Assembly (NCBI RefSeq): GCF_001550155.1
Contig: NZ_LRUF01000008.1
Coordinates: 682,001-746,000 of the forward strand
Length of the DNA stretch: 64,000 nucleotides
Direction: 5' to 3'
Source of the DNA: Pseudoalteromonas arabiensis
GTDB lineage: Bacteria > Pseudomonadota > Gammaproteobacteria > Enterobacterales > Alteromonadaceae
Both the position numbers and the translations under genes were made by a program. This document shows positions 54,654-64,000 of this stretch, one piece after another; the stretch's first letter is position 1, and each line of letters starts with the position of its first letter. A model generated the notes under the pieces. That model was not told the origin of the DNA, did not search any database, and was given only the letters and a program-made list of their open reading frames with translations.

Positions 54654-54958
54654 TGCCATTGGTGTAAACGCATATTGATTTTAGCTTTATTAAAGCTCAC
54701 CCCTTCACTGATTAATTTTTGCCGTTGTTCAAGGTGTTTACTTGTCCCTTCTGGAAAAGAGATTTTACCTTGGCTATTTACAACACGATGCCATGGAATA
54801 ATTGAATCACTGGGCATTTCTTTTAATAAGCGGCCAACCAATCTGGCATTTTGCGGGTAACCCGCAAGCGTAGCAACTTGCCCATAACTTGCTACTTTAC
54901 CTGAAGGGATAGAGGCTATTATTGTAAAAATTAATTCTTCTTTAGTTGCCTGTTGCAT
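54650..54958 (-). CDS. Alkyltransferase-like protein (ATL)
   Basis: A 102-residue protein related to the C-terminal domain of O6-alkylguanine-DNA alkyltransferase. The active motif PCHRV is replaced by PWHRVV, so the methyl-accepting cysteine is missing; that is the hallmark of ATL proteins, which bind alkylated guanine and recruit nucleotide excision repair. The DNA-binding helix SYGQVATLAGYPQNARLVGRLL is intact. It overlaps the LysR gene by 17 bases and is probably cotranscribed with it. Confidence 0.92.
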   Translation of the reverse strand: MQQATKEELIFTIIASIPSGKVASYGQVATLAGYPQNARLVGRLLKEMPSDSIIPWHRVVNSQGKISFPEGTSKHLEQRQKLISEGVSFNKAKINMRLHQWH

Positions 54959-55853
54959 GGGCTTGCTCCGTATATTCTTTACTTACCTCACTAAAGGCTT
55001 GCCAAATTGATCTTGCAACTGGACCATGATGCACTGAATGTTGCCTAAACACGCGAATTTCTGCGCCAAACTGGTGCTCTCTATCCGTAATTTTTATTTG
55101 CTGTAACAAACCTGATTCTATTTCAGCCTGACAGTGTTGCAGACTTATCATTGCCCAACCAGCACCCGAGAGTAAAAACGACTTAACACTGGTAATATCA
55201 TCTATTTTCATTAAAGCTGAGCCAAGGTTGTAAGATAGCCTGTCAGAGTCAAAACTCAGATCACTTTCAAACATAGCCAGACATGGGTAATTTTGTATCT
55301 CGGCAAAACTAATCTCTCTTGGCACGACATGAGGAGCACTCACTATACCAATATCAAACTTACCTATCGGTAAACTTTCGAGGTCCCCTGTTGCATGAAA
55401 CAAATCAAACCATGGCCCAATGCCTAAATCTGCCTGCAAGCTATTAACTTGTTCTAAAGACACAAATCGTTTTCCTGAAGAAATACTAAACTCAGTACTT
55501 GCAAAGCACTTAAAGGTTTCGCTTATCACTTGATTATAACTATGCTGATGACACAGCTGCTCGTAGCAAATTCTGTAACTGGCTTCATTACCCAGCGCAA
55601 GTTCTTTTGCTAAAGAAGCCAACTCACTGTTTGCATTGAGTAATTGACGTGCTTCACGATAAAAAATGCGCCCTTTCTCTGTTAAACATAAGCGATACTG
55701 ATTTCGGTCTAACAATTCAAAACCAAGCTCTGACTCAAGCTTCTTTATAGCAAGCGTCAATGCAGGTTGTGTTTTGTGTAATGTCACAGCTGCTTGGCTT
55801 AAACTAGAGCTTTGCACGATTGCATCTAAAATTGTTAATTGATTTAAATTCAT
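54942..55853 (-). CDS. LysR-family transcriptional regulator
   Basis: A 303-residue regulator. The N-terminal winged helix-turn-helix LNQLTILDAIVQSSSLSQAAVTLHKTQPALTLAIKKLESELGF (in part) is followed by a periplasmic-binding-type effector domain. It is divergent from an RND efflux operon with 117 bases between starts, the usual arrangement for direct control of the pump. It shares its transcript with the ATL gene. Effector unknown. Confidence 0.9.
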   Translation of the reverse strand: MNLNQLTILDAIVQSSSLSQAAVTLHKTQPALTLAIKKLESELGFELLDRNQYRLCLTEKGRIFYREARQLLNANSELASLAKELALGNEASYRICYEQLCHQHSYNQVISETFKCFASTEFSISSGKRFVSLEQVNSLQADLGIGPWFDLFHATGDLESLPIGKFDIGIVSAPHVVPREISFAEIQNYPCLAMFESDLSFDSDRLSYNLGSALMKIDDITSVKSFLLSGAGWAMISLQHCQAEIESGLLQQIKITDREHQFGAEIRVFRQHSVHHGPVARSIWQAFSEVSKEYTEQAHATGN

Positions 55854-55970
55854 TAATCACCAAAACCATTAAAAAAACTAATGATGTTTCTAAAATTTAA
55901 TAATTTTTATTTTATATCTTTGCAGCGTATCCTGCATCAAATTTATGCTTTCATATCTATGGAGAAGACA

Positions 55971-57056
55971 ATGAGATTGGCATCCGCCGTATTAATGAGC
56001 AGCGTGTTTTTGTTACTTACGGCATGTACAGAGCAAGCAGCACAAAGTGACGTTGAACAAGTTGTTCGCCCTGTTAAACTTTTCAATATAAACAGTAACT
56101 CAGATCAAGCAATCCGCAGCTTCCCCGCTGAAGTTGTGGCTAACCAAGGCTCTTATCTTGCTTTTAGAGTTAACGGAGAGTTACTTGAGTTCCCAGCACT
56201 TGCAGGTCAACATGTTGAAAAAGGAGAGCTTTTAGCCAAACTCGATCCAGAAGATTTCGAACTTCAGTATGAAGAGCGTAAAGCACGTTTTGAACTTGCT
56301 GAATCGCAACTTGAACGTGTACAGAAATTATTTGACCGCTCCATTGCCAGCCAGTCAGAGTTAGATCAAGCCACTGCCAATAAACAAGTGGCAGAATCTG
56401 CAATGAAAATTGCCAAAACCAACCTAGATAACAGTGAATTACGCGCTCCGTTTGCAGGCACTGTCGCAAAAGTATTTGTGAAAAACTTTGAGAATATCCA
56501 AGCTAAACAAAATATTCTACGACTTGAAACCCGCGACTTAATGGATGTGGTCATTCAAATACCTGAAAAGCTCATCGCTCGTATAGATAAAGACGTGCAA
56601 TACCAGCCAGAAGTCGTCTTTGATGGTTATCCAGATAAATCTTATCAGCTGACAATAAAAGAGTTTGATACCCAAGCCGACCCGACTACGCTAACCTATA
56701 AAGTAGTATTTTCGTTACCTGTGCCAGAAGATTTTAACCTACTTGCGGGTATGACAGGTCGTGTAGATATTGATTTAAGCAAAATCACTAGCTCACAATC
56801 AGCCTACACATTACTGCCAGTTGAAGCGGTATTCTCTGAGCCTACAGAGCCTGAAGGAAAGAATAGTTATGTATGGGTTTTTGATGAAAATAGCGGCCAA
56901 GTACATAAACGAGCTGTAAAAGTCGGGCAATTACACCGCGATGGAATTGAAGTACTTTCAGGCATTGAAAAAGGCCAAACAGTTGTCGCGGCAGGCGTTC
57001 ACTTTTTAGAAGAAGGTATGAAAGTTCGTCCATGGCAAAAAGAGCGAGGCTTATAA
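55971..57056 (+). CDS. RND efflux membrane fusion protein
   Basis: A 361-residue periplasmic adaptor lipoprotein. The signal MRLASAVLMSSVFLLLTAC gives a lipobox, LTAC. Coiled-coil hairpin residues (about 105-165) are flanked by a lipoyl domain (NSELRAPFAGTVAKV) and a beta-barrel/membrane-proximal domain. The ATG at 55971 has GGAG six bases upstream. It forms a tripartite pump with the permease encoded next and an outer-membrane channel not in this window. It is divergent from its LysR candidate regulator. Confidence 0.9.
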   Translation: MRLASAVLMSSVFLLLTACTEQAAQSDVEQVVRPVKLFNINSNSDQAIRSFPAEVVANQGSYLAFRVNGELLEFPALAGQHVEKGELLAKLDPEDFELQYEERKARFELAESQLERVQKLFDRSIASQSELDQATANKQVAESAMKIAKTNLDNSELRAPFAGTVAKVFVKNFENIQAKQNILRLETRDLMDVVIQIPEKLIARIDKDVQYQPEVVFDGYPDKSYQLTIKEFDTQADPTTLTYKVVFSLPVPEDFNLLAGMTGRVDIDLSKITSSQSAYTLLPVEAVFSEPTEPEGKNSYVWVFDENSGQVHKRAVKVGQLHRDGIEVLSGIEKGQTVVAAGVHFLEEGMKVRPWQKERGL

Positions 57057-60000
57057 TGAGTTTTGCAGCACTGGCCATTGAACGTAAAGTCGTAAGCTGG
57101 ATGTTTGCCCTGTTTCTGCTAATTGGTGGCACAGTGGCCTATTTTGGCTTAGGACAACTTGAAGACCCTGAGTTCACTTTAAAAAAAGCGATGGTGATCA
57201 CCGTATACCCAGGCGCATCTCCCCAGCAAGTTGAAGAAGAGGTCACCTTTCCTATAGAAAATGCCATTCAACAACTCCCCTATGTTGATTATGTAACAAG
57301 TATTTCATCTCCTGGTAAGTCGCAAATAACCGTTGAGATGAAAAGTAGTTATCGCAAACAAGACCTACGTCAAATTTGGGATGAACTGCGCCGAAAAATT
57401 AATGATCAAGCATCGTCAATGCCTTCTGGGGTATACCCTAGCAAGATCATGGATGATTTTGGGGATGTATACGGTGTAATGTACGCCGTAACCGGTGACG
57501 GCTATTCTTATGATGAACTCAAAGATTACGTTGATTATTTAAAGCGCGAACTGGTACTGGTCGAGGGTGTGAGCAAAGTCACCATAGGCGGTGAGCAACA
57601 AGCCCAAGTAATGGTTGAAATCTCTACGCGTAAACTTGCCCAGCTGGGTATTTCACCAAACCGTATTTACCAACTGTTACAGACTCAAAATAGCGTCTCT
57701 AATGCGGGTAAAGTACGTGTGGGTGATGAATCAATTCGTTTACACCCGACGGGTGAATTCAAGGATGTTAAAGAGCTTGAAAGCCTGCTTATTTCAAAGC
57801 CAGGTGAAAACGAACTTATTTACCTAGGTGATGTAGCAACCGTGTTTCGTGAATATGCCGAAGTCCCCACCAACATCATTCGCTACAATCAACAACAGGC
57901 TTTATTGGTAGGCGTGTCTTTCAGCTCAGGCGTTAACGTTGTTGATGTAGGCATGAACATTGATGAGCACTTAGCTTCTCTAGAATACCAACGCCCCCAT
58001 GGTATGGAAATTAACAGTGTATATAATCAACCTGCTGAAGTTGAAAAGTCTGTCAGTGGCTTTATTATCAGCTTACTTGAAGCTGTTGCCATTGTAATTG
58101 TCGTGCTGCTGCTCTTTATGGGCTTTAAAAGTGGTGTGTTAATTGGCGTTATTTTGCTTTTGACCGTACTGGGTACTTTCATATTCATGAAGTTATTTGC
58201 CATCGATTTGCAGCGTATTTCACTGGGTGCGTTAATCATTGCGCTCGGTATGTTGGTTGATAATGCAATTGTTGTCACCGAAGGCATACTCATCAACCTA
58301 AAGCGCGGGCAAACAAAACTACAAGCCGCAACCAATATTGTTAATCAAACAAAATGGCCTTTGTTAGGTGCAACGGTTATTGCGATTACTGCATTTGCTC
58401 CGATTGGTTTAAGCTCAGATGCAAGTGGTGAATTTGCCGGAAGCCTTTTCTGGGTACTCTTTATTTCATTATTACTTAGTTGGATTACCGCAATTACACT
58501 TACTCCTTTCTTTGCTGATTTAATGTTTAAACAAGCGAAAGAGAAAGAACCGCACCATGACGAAGACCCCTACCAAGGCGTGATTTTTAATGTGTATGAA
58601 AGTGTTCTTCACACCTCTATGCGTTATAGGAAAACCACCCTTCTGGTTATGGTTGTGATGTTAGTCAGTGCGGTGTTTGGTTTTAAGTTTATAAAGCAAT
58701 CATTCTTCCCAGCATCAAACACACCGATGTTTTATGTTGATTACTGGCAAACACAAGGTACTGATATACGCAGTACGATAGACGGTGTTGCTAAGCTTGA
58801 AAAATTCTTACAAGCAGACCCGCTAGTTGAGGAAATCACCACCACGGTAGGCCAAGGCGCACCGCGCTTTATGTTGACCTACGCACCTGAAAAATCATAC
58901 CCAGCCTATGGGCAATTGATTATTCGCGTAACAGATCGAGAAGCCGTTACAACCATGATCGAGAAGGTGCGAGATTATCAACACAAACATGTGCTTGACG
59001 CCCAACTAAAAGTTAAGCGTATGGAAATTGGCCCGTCGACTGACGCTAAGATTGAAGCGCGTTTTTCGGGTGCTGATCCTGTCATACTTCGTCAATTGGC
59101 TAAGCAGGCTAAAGATATACTGCATCAAGATGCAGGTGCATTTAATATTCGTGATGATTGGCGAGCACGTTCGAAACTTATCCGCCCACAGTTTAACGAG
59201 CAAAAAGCGCGTCGCTTGGGTATTGCCAAATCTGATCTAGACCAGCTACTACTCACCAGCTTATCAGGCAAGCAAGTTGGTGTTTATAAAGATGGCACAC
59301 AAATGCTACCTATCATTGCTCGCTCACCTGCGGAAGAGCGTTTAAACGTTGAGAGCTTACGTGACTTACAAATTTACAGCCCTGTACTAGGTGTATTTGT
59401 GCCAGTGACACAGGTGGTTGATGACTTTGTGGTTGAGTGGGAAGACAGCCTCATCATGCGTCGCGATCGCAAACGCACTATTACAGTCATGGCTGATCAT
59501 GATGTTATTGGCGATGAAACCCCAGCCAAGCTGTTCGCCCGTGTCCGTAAAGATATTGAAGCTATTGATTTACCACGTGGTTATGAGCTGCAATGGGGCG
59601 GTGAATATGAATCATCAACAGACGCCCAAAAAGCAATTTTTGGCTCATTGCCTCTTGGCTACCTAGCTATGTTTGCCATTACTGTATTGTTATTCAACTC
59701 AGTGAAGCAGCCTCTCGTCATTTGGGCAACCGTGCCGCTTGCCATTGTTGGTGTCAGCGCAGGCTTATTGCTAATGAATGCGGCTTTTAGCTTTATGGCT
59801 CTACTGGGCTTACTCAGCTTAAGCGGTATGTTAATTAAAAATGGTATCGTCTTGGTTGATCAAATAAATATTGAACTAGATAGTGGCAAAGAACCATACA
59901 AAGCGGTATTCGATTCAGGCGTGAGTCGTGTTCGTCCTGTTGCTATGGCTGCAATCACCACCATTTTAGGGATGATCCCACTGTTATTTGATGTGTTCTT

Positions 60001-60127
60001 CCAATCAATGGCTGTAACCATTATGTTTGGTCTAGGTTTTGCGACAATACTCACGCTTATCGTCGTGCCTGTTCTGTACACTATGCTGTTCAAAATCAAG
60101 GTGCCTAAACAGCGTCATAGCAGCTAG
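57056..60127 (+). CDS. RND efflux permease
   Basis: A 1023-residue inner-membrane proton antiporter of the RND (HAE1-like, MdtB/AcrB-related) class with twelve helices and two large periplasmic loops. TM4 has ISLGALIIALGMLVDNAIVVTEG with the proton-relay DN pair, and FAPIGLSSDASGEFAGSLFWVLF follows. It shares one base with the adaptor stop (TAATG). It is about the length of AcrB but lacks obvious drug-pocket features I could assign. Substrate unknown. A long perfect hairpin follows the stop. Confidence 0.92.
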   Translation: MSFAALAIERKVVSWMFALFLLIGGTVAYFGLGQLEDPEFTLKKAMVITVYPGASPQQVEEEVTFPIENAIQQLPYVDYVTSISSPGKSQITVEMKSSYRKQDLRQIWDELRRKINDQASSMPSGVYPSKIMDDFGDVYGVMYAVTGDGYSYDELKDYVDYLKRELVLVEGVSKVTIGGEQQAQVMVEISTRKLAQLGISPNRIYQLLQTQNSVSNAGKVRVGDESIRLHPTGEFKDVKELESLLISKPGENELIYLGDVATVFREYAEVPTNIIRYNQQQALLVGVSFSSGVNVVDVGMNIDEHLASLEYQRPHGMEINSVYNQPAEVEKSVSGFIISLLEAVAIVIVVLLLFMGFKSGVLIGVILLLTVLGTFIFMKLFAIDLQRISLGALIIALGMLVDNAIVVTEGILINLKRGQTKLQAATNIVNQTKWPLLGATVIAITAFAPIGLSSDASGEFAGSLFWVLFISLLLSWITAITLTPFFADLMFKQAKEKEPHHDEDPYQGVIFNVYESVLHTSMRYRKTTLLVMVVMLVSAVFGFKFIKQSFFPASNTPMFYVDYWQTQGTDIRSTIDGVAKLEKFLQADPLVEEITTTVGQGAPRFMLTYAPEKSYPAYGQLIIRVTDREAVTTMIEKVRDYQHKHVLDAQLKVKRMEIGPSTDAKIEARFSGADPVILRQLAKQAKDILHQDAGAFNIRDDWRARSKLIRPQFNEQKARRLGIAKSDLDQLLLTSLSGKQVGVYKDGTQMLPIIARSPAEERLNVESLRDLQIYSPVLGVFVPVTQVVDDFVVEWEDSLIMRRDRKRTITVMADHDVIGDETPAKLFARVRKDIEAIDLPRGYELQWGGEYESSTDAQKAIFGSLPLGYLAMFAITVLLFNSVKQPLVIWATVPLAIVGVSAGLLLMNAAFSFMALLGLLSLSGMLIKNGIVLVDQINIELDSGKEPYKAVFDSGVSRVRPVAMAAITTILGMIPLLFDVFFQSMAVTIMFGLGFATILTLIVVPVLYTMLFKIKVPKQRHSS

Positions 60128-60141
60128 ATACGCTCGCTTTA

Positions 60142-60175
60142 AGTATCCCTTGAAAAGTCGTTTTCAAGGGATACT
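60142..60175. terminator. Perfect 15-bp hairpin between the RND and amidase genes
   Basis: AGTATCCCTTGAAAA (60142-60156) pairs perfectly with TTTTCAAGGGATACT (60161-60175) around loop GTCG. The convergent genes on both sides end within about 15 bases. No T-run follows, so it may be a bidirectional or Rho-independent end with unusual tails. Confidence 0.6.
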
Positions 60176-60187
60176 CTACTCTACAAA

Positions 60188-61789
60188 CTAATAGTATTTA
60201 TAACCAATTAACTGCTCTATACGATAAGCAATCGCTATTAATTCTTTCTCACTTAATGAGCCACCTGTAACTGATAGCCCAACAGGCATATGATGCACTT
60301 TCCCCATGGGCAGAGTTAAGTGAGGGTACCCCGAAACAGCAGGATAACTAGAAAAGCTGCCAGTAAAGTGATCGCCATTAATGCGATCTATTGACCAAGC
60401 AGGGGTTAGAGTAACGGTAATAATGGCATCAAGGTCATGCTCCTTGAGCATTTTATCTAGACCGTCTTCTCTGGTCGCTTGGTGAACATTTTGCAATGCC
60501 TTTATGTAACTTGGGTCAGTTAACTTGGCTTTTTTCTGAGACTTCTCAAAGATCTCTTGTTGGAAATAAGGCATTTCGTGGGCTGCGTGTGTTTGATTAA
60601 ATTCGATTAATTTTTTCAGTGTCAGTGTATTGTACTCATTTGGTAATTGAGCGAGGTAGTCGTTTAACGTCGCTTTGAATTCATACAGCAATACATCATA
60701 GCTATCTTGATAAAAATTAGCATAAGGCTCTGTCGATAAGCCTTCGACTAATACAGCTCCCTCTTTTTCAAGTACCTTTTTAGTCTTATTGAAAAGTAAC
60801 TCAACGTGCTCATGAGCGAGTGGCGCAGCATAAAGCACGCCTAAGCGTTTTCCTTTTAGAGAATGTTTTGAAGTTTCAGGCATATAGTCATCGTTCATGC
60901 GCTCTTTGGCTATTTTTGTTGCAGCGTCTTTATCATCAACACCTTGCATCACTGAAAGTAAAATAGCTGCATCAATAACCGAACGCGTCATAGGGCCTGC
61001 GGTATCTTGCGTATGTGAAATTGGCACAATACCAGTGCGACTTAACAAACCCACTGTGGGCTTGATGCCAACGATCCCATTTGCAGAAGACGGACAAGTA
61101 ATTGAGCCATTGGTTTCAGTGCCAATCGCTGCCACGCTTAAAAATGCTGCAACAGCTGCACCAGAGCCAGAACTAGAGCCACATGTAGAGCGATTTAAAT
61201 CATGAGGATTACGTGTTTGGCCACCAATCGCACTCCACCCAGACGATGAACGCTCAGAACGCATATTAGCCCATTCGCTTAAGTTTGTTTTACCTAAAAT
61301 AATGGCACCTGCATTTCTAAGCTTGGCGATAATCGGCGCATCTCTATGTGTAAAGTTATCTTTTAATGCCAACGAGCCTGCCGTTGTCGCCATCTCTTTA
61401 GTTTCAATGTTATCTTTTATTAACAGAGGTATGCCGTGTAGAGGACCACGTGTTTTCCCTTTGCTTAACTTTTCATCCAGTTGCTTTGCAATAGCTAAAG
61501 CGTTTGGATTCATTGCAATCACTGCATTGAGTTGCGGATTAAGTGTCTCTACTTGCTGAATAAAAAACTGTGTTAATTCAGTTGAAGTTAGCTGATTAGC
61601 TTTCATCGCTTGAATGAGTTGTGGAATAGTACTTTGTTGAACAATTTCTTTTATCGCTTGAGACTTTTGCTCTGTAACGGATGTGTTTTCGTTTGCTGAT
61701 AATTTAAAACTCAAACACATTGTCATTAAAGATACGCCCAATGTTAACTTTACGAGCATGCGCCTAAACGTGTTTTTTCCTGTGTACAT
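60188..61789 (-). CDS. Exported amidase-signature enzyme
   Basis: A 533-residue hydrolase. An N-terminal signal segment (LVKLTLGVSLMTMCLSFKLSA after the start) is followed by the Ser-cisSer-Lys amidase domain: LIKDNIETKEM (Lys), and the Gly/Ser-rich GSSSGSGAAVAAFLS (catalytic serine) with a downstream GTETNGSITCPSS. The family hydrolyses amides (carboxamides, peptide amides) in the periplasm. The ATG at 61789 has AAGGGG six bases upstream; the further upstream frame is cysteine-rich and not like a signal. Substrate unknown. Confidence 0.85.
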   Translation of the reverse strand: MYTGKNTFRRMLVKLTLGVSLMTMCLSFKLSANENTSVTEQKSQAIKEIVQQSTIPQLIQAMKANQLTSTELTQFFIQQVETLNPQLNAVIAMNPNALAIAKQLDEKLSKGKTRGPLHGIPLLIKDNIETKEMATTAGSLALKDNFTHRDAPIIAKLRNAGAIILGKTNLSEWANMRSERSSSGWSAIGGQTRNPHDLNRSTCGSSSGSGAAVAAFLSVAAIGTETNGSITCPSSANGIVGIKPTVGLLSRTGIVPISHTQDTAGPMTRSVIDAAILLSVMQGVDDKDAATKIAKERMNDDYMPETSKHSLKGKRLGVLYAAPLAHEHVELLFNKTKKVLEKEGAVLVEGLSTEPYANFYQDSYDVLLYEFKATLNDYLAQLPNEYNTLTLKKLIEFNQTHAAHEMPYFQQEIFEKSQKKAKLTDPSYIKALQNVHQATREDGLDKMLKEHDLDAIITVTLTPAWSIDRINGDHFTGSFSSYPAVSGYPHLTLPMGKVHHMPVGLSVTGGSLSEKELIAIAYRIEQLIGYKYY

Positions 61790-62100
61790 TTTTTGCCCCT
61801 TTTTTATAATTTTTATAGGGTTGTTCTGGCAATTACTGCTGCATTGTTCTACTTCTACGCAAGAGCAATCTACAACTTTTAACGCAGTGAGCGTCAAATT
61901 AACCCTCTAAAATGATTAAGTATTTTTGCAGATTAGTATCAGTACCGATTTATAGTCTACCCTGATTAGAATGAAGGGCGCTAGTTTTAAGGCTTTAAAT
62001 ATCGAAAAGTAAATAACGAATGGGTGTGGGCTGTTATGCTAAAATATGCTGAATTGGGGCAATGCTAGAGACACCCAGCATTGCTCCATTTTTAGTAGGC
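61790..62100. repeat. Intergenic region with dispersed repeat copy 2 and a hairpin
   Basis: This 311-base gap carries a copy (61903-61943) of the repeat found at 34181-34220, and a long inverted repeat, GGGGCAATGCT (62056-62066) with AGCATTGCTCC (62077-62087), 13 bases downstream of the chemoreceptor stop. The latter has a good T-run only on the plus strand, so its role as chemoreceptor terminator is uncertain. No further gene is seen. Confidence 0.55.
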
Positions 62101-64000
62101 TTAAACCTTAAAGAAACTTATAAGTTTAACCATAGCTTGTGTTTGATTTTCAAGTAGTCGCGTTTGTTTGCTGATATCACTTAAGCTCGATGCGTTATCA
62201 TCCGCAAGCGCCTTTATTTTCACAACATTCGCATCGACTTCTGCGGCAACAGATGACTGCTCTTCAGCCCCTACCGCAACTTGATTGTTGGCCTCAACGA
62301 TATCGTTAATCGAATACACAATTTTCTCAAGTGATGCGGTCGAATCATTTGTTAAAGCTGCAACCATTTGCCCTTTTTCATTTGATGTTTTCATAACATC
62401 AACGACATTGTCAGCACCAAGCTTGATTGCTTCGATAATGTTGGTGATCTCGCTAATAGAGTCTTGAGTGCGCTGTGCCAGCGTGCGTACCTCGTCAGCA
62501 ACCACGGCAAAACCACGCCCCTGCTCACCGGCACGGGCCGCTTCAATGGCTGCATTCAAGGCAAGTAGATTGGTTTGATCTGCTATATTGCGGATCACAT
62601 CTAATATCCCTTCAATGTTAGCTGTATTTGAGCTTAAGCTTGTGACTACTTCCATCGCATTTAATAACGCATCCGCAAGCTCACTCATTGCAACATCGGT
62701 TTGACCCACCACTGCTTTAGACTGTTCTACGCCCTCTTCTGCATTGTGGCTTGTTTGTGAGGCGCCACTTGCACTTTGTGCAATTTGTAACGCGGCTGCA
62801 GCCATTTCGTTTATAGCAGTTGCGACCATGTCTGTTTCGAGTTGCTGTTGAGAAACAGAATCTGTTGCGCCCGATACTGAATTCGTTATTTGACAACTTG
62901 ATGCTTCTATTTCTTTGGTGACTTGAACAACTTGATCTACAACATTACGTAACGCATTCGCCGATTCGCTTAACGCGCTATTTAACTGGCTAAACTCATC
63001 GCTGCCTGTAACCTGAATAGTTTGGCTCAAATCACCCTTCGCTATATGAGATGCAAAATCAATAGACAGATTTAACGGCCCCATAATACTGCGAATAATC
63101 CACCAGCCAACGGAAATCGCAATGGCAAACGCAATCATCACAACTATAGCCATTATTAACTGCACGGCGTTTTCTCGCTCACTGGCAATCACTTGTTCTT
63201 CTTCAACAAGTTTTGATGCTGCCTCTGAAGCGCTGTTAGCAACACGTAACATCTCAGCTTGAATAGCATTTAATTCATCGTAAGTAGCAACCGTCGATTT
63301 AAACACTTGATAATAGTGAGTTATATCATCTAATAAGTCATTGAGTAAGGCTTGTGTACTGGCAGCAAGCATTATTTTCTTTAAACTATTAACATTACTT
63401 TTAAGTTGGCTAATTTGATTAGAAATATCACTCTCTAGTTGCTGAGTAGGCGCAGTATTATAACGCCACACATTGACACGAATTTCCGCAAAATCGTCCC
63501 GTACTTGCTTGGCTTTTAAAAAACGACCAAACTCCGAAAAATCGGATTGATTGGTTGAAAAGTATTGCTCAATGCTGTTTAGCGTCTCGTCTATGCCATT
63601 GATGACAGAATGAGCTGCTTGATTAACCTCATCGCGCGCATTGATTTGTTTTTTCTTAGCAGATACGAAACGTTCAAACAATTGCGTGAAATCGTTAATT
63701 CCCTGTTTTATTGTATTGACTTGAGTCACACTCTGCTCAACTGCCATTTGGCTTTTAGCCGCATTCAATGTGCTAATTGCTTCTTGCGCTTCGCTCAATA
63801 CTTTTTTGGTGAAATCAGGGTTTTCCTGAATCATATAATCAGCTTGAGCCAATCGTGATGTATATAAACTTGCATCAGCAAATGTGAGATTTAACATGAT
63901 GTCTGTTTGTGTTGCTTGAGATTTTAATGAAAATGAAGCGTACACCCCCAACCCCAACATTAAAAACAACACAGCGGCAAACATTGCATAAAGTTTTTGT
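62101..64000 (-). CDS. Methyl-accepting chemotaxis protein, 5' end beyond the window
   Basis: At least 633 residues of a chemoreceptor. The reading frame continues in frame to the window edge ([12 protein letters not shown]...), so its start is missing. A first membrane helix and a helical periplasmic domain (about 30-270) are followed by a second helix, a HAMP linker ([23 protein letters not shown], in part) and the signalling hairpin with [40 protein letters not shown] (in part). Methylation helices flank the hairpin; no CheR-tethering pentapeptide at the C-terminus. Ligand unknown. Confidence 0.9.
   Translation of the reverse strand, partial: QKLYAMFAAVLFLMLGLGVYASFSLKSQATQTDIMLNLTFADASLYTSRLAQADYMIQENPDFTKKVLSEAQEAISTLNAAKSQMAVEQSVTQVNTIKQGINDFTQLFERFVSAKKKQINARDEVNQAAHSVINGIDETLNSIEQYFSTNQSDFSEFGRFLKAKQVRDDFAEIRVNVWRYNTAPTQQLESDISNQISQLKSNVNSLKKIMLAASTQALLNDLLDDITHYYQVFKSTVATYDELNAIQAEMLRVANSASEAASKLVEEEQVIASERENAVQLIMAIVVMIAFAIAISVGWWIIRSIMGPLNLSIDFASHIAKGDLSQTIQVTGSDEFSQLNSALSESANALRNVVDQVVQVTKEIEASSCQITNSVSGATDSVSQQQLETDMVATAINEMAAAALQIAQSASGASQTSHNAEEGVEQSKAVVGQTDVAMSELADALLNAMEVVTSLSSNTANIEGILDVIRNIADQTNLLALNAAIEAARAGEQGRGFAVVADEVRTLAQRTQDSISEITNIIEAIKLGADNVVDVMKTSNEKGQMVAALTNDSTASLEKIVYSINDIVEANNQVAVGAEEQSSVAAEVDANVVKIKALADDNASSLSDISKQTRLLENQTQAMVKLISFFKV

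Overview
The window reads as a chromosomal segment of a marine gammaproteobacterium of the Alteromonadales, most probably Pseudoalteromonas. This is inferred from the moderate-to-low GC content, secreted M4 and M28 proteases with paired pre-peptidase C-terminal (PPC) domains, gammaproteobacterial gene orders (hisGDCBHAF-IE, ilvIH, ppnN-xni) and the family-level look of the proteins. I saw no rRNA or tRNA gene, insertion sequence, prophage, integron or CRISPR array.

Layout. 0-8 kb: a PRMT-like methyltransferase, an orphan HEAGH metallopeptidase-like gene in an AT-rich spot, rnd, fadD, an alpha/beta hydrolase and a periplasmic alkaline phosphatase. 7.7-15 kb: a small unknown protein, tsaB-yoaA, and two secreted proteases (M28 and M4) with near-duplicate PPC tails. 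15-18.3 kb: an MscS channel, a CPA1 Na+/H+ antiporter preceded by a structured 5' leader, and a small charged protein. 18.4-25.7 kb: the complete histidine operon with a leader peptide and attenuator. 25.7-32.4 kb: a serine hydrolase, a DGSG-repeat beta-helix protein, small membrane proteins and lipoproteins, a DUF1289 protein, a GT25 glycosyltransferase and an M61 peptidase. 32.6-38.6 kb: a diguanylate cyclase, ppnN, xni, a DUF3192 protein and a degenerate HD-GYP-like protein. 38.8-42.9 kb: an isocitrate dehydrogenase, ilvIH with its own leader peptide and attenuator, and HU.

43-52.7 kb is the most interesting region. Twelve tightly packed minus-strand genes start with an ECF11-type sigma factor and its ChrR-type zinc/cupin anti-sigma factor. 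They continue through a DUF523/DUF1722 protein, a DNA photolyase, an NTF2-like protein, an SDR, an FAD amine-oxidase-like protein, a DUF1365 protein, a cyclopropane-fatty-acid-synthase-type methyltransferase, a DUF2878 membrane protein, a chalcone-isomerase-fold protein and a DUF3833 lipoprotein. A TGATCC-N16-CGTATT promoter candidate sits just upstream of the sigma gene. The set looks like a photo-oxidative (singlet oxygen) stress regulon that joins DNA repair to membrane-lipid methylation or remodelling. The sigma/anti-sigma/photolyase/CFA core is known from relatives; the chemistry and roles of the DUF genes are not.

52.7-64 kb: a LON-domain protein, a small exported protein followed by a 37-residue membrane miniprotein, a hemolysin III-like membrane protein, an alkyltransferase-like DNA repair protein with a LysR regulator, a divergent RND efflux pair, an exported amidase, and a methyl-accepting chemotaxis protein cut by the window end.
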